Source of the DNA: Spirochaetales bacterium | GTDB lineage: Bacteria > Spirochaetota > Spirochaetia > UBA9216 | DNA length: 64,000 nucleotides | Direction: 5' to 3' | Assembly (NCBI GenBank): GCA_016342585.1 | Contig: JAEINK010000003.1 | Span: forward strand, 124,001 to 188,000 | In this document: positions 61,680 to 64,000 of the stretch, one piece after another | How the letters are laid out: each line of letters begins with the position of its first letter | How positions within the stretch are numbered: the first letter of the stretch is position 1 | Notes under the pieces: generated by a model | What the model saw: only the letters and a program-made list of their open reading frames with translations | The model's database searches: none | Told to the model about the DNA's origin: nothing | Program-made: the position numbers and the translations under genes

Positions 61680-61880
61680 ATGAAAAACTCATTCAACGAT
61701 TTGACATACAACGAACTCGTTTCCAAAAGGGACAGTTTAAAGAGTAAGTACCTGGATCTCAGATTCAAATCTGTTCTCGGTCATGTTGATAATCCCCTGG
61801 ATAAGAGGAACTACAGACGACAGATCGCGACTTTGAATACCATTATTCACGAATACTCTTTGGGTATCCGGAAGCAGTAG
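61680..61880 (+). CDS. rpmC: Ribosomal protein L29
   Basis: Exit-site protein of 66 residues, mainly two helices, with 'DLTYNELVSKRDSLKSKYLDLRF'-type first helix (first part 'DLTYNELVSKRDSL'). The ATG directly follows the rplP stop; AAGGGG in rplP serves as ribosome site. Confidence 0.92.
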   Translation: MKNSFNDLTYNELVSKRDSLKSKYLDLRFKSVLGHVDNPLDKRNYRRQIATLNTIIHEYSLGIRKQ

Positions 61881-61890
61881 GAGTAGGTAA

Positions 61891-62148
61891 ATGGAAGAGA
61901 AGAGCAGAAAGAAGGTACTGACCGGTCAGGTTGTCAGTGATAAAATGGAAAAGACAATCGTTGTTTCTATTGCTCAGAGGAAGATGCACAGACTTTATAA
62001 GAAGTATGTTAGTTCTTCCAAGAAGATAAAGGTTCACGATGAGAAAAATGATGCTCACATCGGTGATACTGTACAGGTAATTGAGTGCAGACCTTTCAGC
62101 AAGGAAAAGTGCTGGCGTTTGACTGATATTATAGAGAGAGCGAAATAG
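61891..62148 (+). CDS. rpsQ: Ribosomal protein S17
   Basis: Early-assembly 16S rRNA-binding protein of 85 residues; 'LTGQVVSDKMEKTIVV' and 'VIECRPFSKEKCWRLTDI' match the family. Confidence 0.96.
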   Translation: MEEKSRKKVLTGQVVSDKMEKTIVVSIAQRKMHRLYKKYVSSSKKIKVHDEKNDAHIGDTVQVIECRPFSKEKCWRLTDIIERAK

Positions 62149-62167
62149 CTGTCAGAGGAGTTAAGTT

Positions 62168-62536
62168 ATGATACAAATGCAGACTTATCTGAATGTCGCT
62201 GACAACAGCGGAGCTAAACGCGTTCAGTGCATTAAAGTTCTCGGCGGAAGTAAAAGAAAATCTGCCGGTGTCGGTGACATTGTTGTTGTCGCAGTTAAAG
62301 ATGCCATTCCTAATGCAGCTATTAAAAAAGGCGAAGTGCAGAAGGCTGTCATCGTTAGAACAAAGAAGGAGTATCGAAGACCGGATGGAACTTACATCAG
62401 GTTTGATGATAACGCATGCGTTATTATAGATGCTTCCGAAAACCCTAAGGGTAAGCGTATCTTCGGACCGGTTGCTCGTGAACTCAGGGACAGCGGATAC
62501 ATGAAGATTGTTTCGCTTGCACCCGAGGTTCTTTAA
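62168..62536 (+). CDS. rplN: Ribosomal protein L14
   Basis: Large-subunit interface protein of 122 residues. '[18 protein letters not shown]' and '[20 protein letters not shown]' are close to the consensus. GAGGAG ribosome site. Confidence 0.97.
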   Translation: MIQMQTYLNVADNSGAKRVQCIKVLGGSKRKSAGVGDIVVVAVKDAIPNAAIKKGEVQKAVIVRTKKEYRRPDGTYIRFDDNACVIIDASENPKGKRIFGPVARELRDSGYMKIVSLAPEVL

Positions 62537-62550
62537 GGGAAGGCGGAAAA

Positions 62551-62853
62551 ATGAAACTTAAGAAAGAAGATACAGTACAGATAATTTCTGGTAAAGACAA
62601 AGGTAAAACTGGTAAAGTGCTCAGAATTGATCACGATAAAAGTAAGGTCATTGTCCAGGGACTTAACATGGTAAAGAAAGCCATGAAACCTAAGAGCCAG
62701 AATGAAAAAGGCGGAATCATTGATGTCGAAGCAGCTCTTGATTCATCTAATGTAATGATCCTTTGTAAGAAATGTGGTCCTACTAGAATTGGAATTAAGA
62801 TTGATGGTGATATCAAAGTAAGGTTCTGTAAGAAATGCGGGGAGACACTTTAA
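62551..62853 (+). CDS. rplX: Ribosomal protein L24
   Basis: Assembly-initiator protein of 100 residues with the KOW motif 'VQIISGKDKGKTGKVLRI'. The C-terminus has two CxxC pairs ('CKKC' and 'CKKC'), so this is the zinc-binding version. Its stop is directly followed by rplE. Confidence 0.95.
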   Translation: MKLKKEDTVQIISGKDKGKTGKVLRIDHDKSKVIVQGLNMVKKAMKPKSQNEKGGIIDVEAALDSSNVMILCKKCGPTRIGIKIDGDIKVRFCKKCGETL

Positions 62854-63408
62854 ATGAAAAAAGCGTATGTACCCAGACTTGAACAGAGATATAAAGATAA
62901 CGTAGCTGAAGAGCTTTTCAAGGAATTTAAGTATTCATCAAAAATGCAGGTTCCTAAGATTGAAAAAGTCAGTGTCAGTTGCGGTGTGGGCGATGCAATA
63001 ACCAATAAGAAACTTTTGGAAGCAGCTCTCAATGAACTTGAAACTATTACTGGTCAGAAAGGTGTTAAAACCAAAGCAAGAAAATCTATTGCTAACTTCA
63101 AATTGAGGGAAGGGATGGAGATTGGTGCTAAAGTTTGCCTTCGTGGTGATAAAATGTGGGAGTTCCTTGATCGTTTCATGAATATCGCTCTGCCACGAGT
63201 TAAGGACTTCAGGGGAGTAAAACCTAATGCCTTTGACGGACATGGTAACTACTCCATCGGAATAACAGAGCAGATTATTTTCCCCGAGATCGATTATGAC
63301 AAGATCGAAAGGGTTAGTGGTCTTAATATTGCTATCGTTACAACTGCCCGAACAGATGAGGAAGGTAAAAGTCTGTTAGGTAAGTTGGGCATGCCGTTCA
63401 GTAAATAG
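62854..63408 (+). CDS. rplE: Ribosomal protein L5
   Basis: 5S rRNA-binding protein of 184 residues; '[21 protein letters not shown]' region (conserved '[14 protein letters not shown]') and '[18 protein letters not shown]' identify it. The ATG adjoins the rplX stop. Confidence 0.97.
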   Translation: MKKAYVPRLEQRYKDNVAEELFKEFKYSSKMQVPKIEKVSVSCGVGDAITNKKLLEAALNELETITGQKGVKTKARKSIANFKLREGMEIGAKVCLRGDKMWEFLDRFMNIALPRVKDFRGVKPNAFDGHGNYSIGITEQIIFPEIDYDKIERVSGLNIAIVTTARTDEEGKSLLGKLGMPFSK

Positions 63409-63419
63409 GGAGCGAACCA

Positions 63420-63605
63420 ATGGCTAAGAAGTCGATGATAATCAAGGCACAGCGAACACCCAAATTTAGCACTCGGAAGGTTAACAGATGTAGAGTCTGT
63501 GGCCGACCAAGAGGTTATATGAGAAAGTTCGAAATGTGTAGGATTTGTTTTAGGAAACTCGCTAGCGAAGGCATGATCCCTGGCGTAACAAAATCAAGCT
63601 GGTAG
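63420..63605 (+). CDS. rpsN: Ribosomal protein S14, zinc type
   Basis: Short, zinc-binding S14 of 61 residues with Cys24, Cys27, Cys40 and Cys43 and the usual end '[11 protein letters not shown]'. The longer zinc-free paralogue is not in the window. Confidence 0.97.
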   Translation: MAKKSMIIKAQRTPKFSTRKVNRCRVCGRPRGYMRKFEMCRICFRKLASEGMIPGVTKSSW

Positions 63606-63614
63606 GAGAAATAA

Positions 63615-64000
63615 ATGGCTGTAACTGATCCTGTTGCGGATATGCTGACTAAAATCAGGAACGCTAGTAGGGCAAAGTTTGAAAAGGTGGATATAGCCAC
63701 TTCGAAACTTAAGCTTGAAGTTATAAAGATCCTGAAGAATGAAGGTTATATCAAGAATTTTAAGAAAACAACTGTGGATGGTATTAATTATATCAGGGTT
63801 TTTCTCAAATATGATGAACAAGATAAACCAATTATCCATGGAATTGAAAAGGTTTCCAAACCTGGGCGAAGAATTTATTCCGGTTACCGGAAGATTCCCA
63901 GAGTCCTTAATGGTTATGGAACTACTATTGTGTCGACCTCCAGCGGTGTAACAACCGGTAAAAAGGCGGCTGAAAAGAAGATAGGCGGTGAGCTTATCTG
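63615..64000 (+). CDS. rpsH: Ribosomal protein S8 (3' end outside window)
   Basis: 16S rRNA-binding protein; starts [17 protein letters not shown] with AGGAGA upstream, and contains '[21 protein letters not shown]'-type C-terminal core (conserved '[12 protein letters not shown]'). The frame is still open at the window end at 'GGELI', where about three more residues are expected, so the gene is nearly complete. Confidence 0.95.
   Translation, partial: MAVTDPVADMLTKIRNASRAKFEKVDIATSKLKLEVIKILKNEGYIKNFKKTTVDGINYIRVFLKYDEQDKPIIHGIEKVSKPGRRIYSGYRKIPRVLNGYGTTIVSTSSGVTTGKKAAEKKIGGELI

Overview
The window looks like chromosomal DNA of a free-living, anaerobic, saccharolytic spirochaete (Spirochaeta/Sediminispirochaeta-like). 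This is inferred from exported proteins whose signal peptides end in a 'AGG(K/E)' pattern, from the clostridial/spirochaete fermentation enzymes (one-chain pyruvate:ferredoxin oxidoreductase and a multi-subunit [FeFe]-hydrogenase), and from the gene order tRNA-Thr, rpmG, tRNA-Trp, secE, nusG, rplKAJL, rpoBC, rpsLG, tuf, S10/spc cluster. No phage, insertion sequence or CRISPR array is visible.

Left third (1-21 kb), accessory metabolism and signalling. A partial serine/threonine dehydratase and a thioredoxin precede a compact seven-gene operon (1385-7870): sugar-binding protein, two permeases, CutC, a ROK regulator and an MlrC/M81 hydrolase. It has its own promoter flanked by two related inverted repeats and lacks an ABC ATPase. 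Next come a QueG-like Fe-S protein, an AEC transporter, an aldose epimerase preceded by a hexanucleotide microsatellite, a FecR-domain exported protein, a CheY-like receiver, an NlpC/P60-MORN fusion, ArfB, a three-gene signalling operon (periplasmic sugar-binding lipoprotein, histidine kinase, NtrC-type regulator) and ilvC.

Middle third (21-42.7 kb), redox and envelope. A DUF2157/GDYXXLXY membrane pair and a double ABC ATPase precede a hydrogenase operon (25488-30943). Its NuoF-like subunit is fused to a GltD/NfnB-like flavoprotein with an NADP-type site, so the complex could connect NADH, NADPH, ferredoxin and H2. The catalytic subunit has a Cys-to-Ser change in its first H-cluster motif. 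A membrane sensor ending in a four-cysteine CKKIRDD module follows, then PFOR on the opposite strand. PFOR would make the reduced ferredoxin that the hydrogenase complex consumes. Then come an Lnb-like DUF4105 protein, two glycosyltransferases, a SpoU-family methyltransferase behind a terminator-containing leader, and an inner-membrane OmpA-domain protein.

Right third (42.7-64 kb), information processing. Two tRNA genes, secE-nusG, rplKAJL with an L1-binding-site mimic before rplK, rpoBC, rpsLG, tuf (without the usual fusA) and the S10/spc ribosomal protein cluster to rpsH, which is cut by the window edge.

Regulatory themes: many good sigma-70 promoters can be read; three protein genes appear to start at or near their transcription start (leaderless mRNA); two genes (39494 and rpsJ) have an intrinsic terminator whose T-run touches the start or ribosome site, as expected for attenuation; several accessory genes start with TTG behind strong ribosome binding sites.
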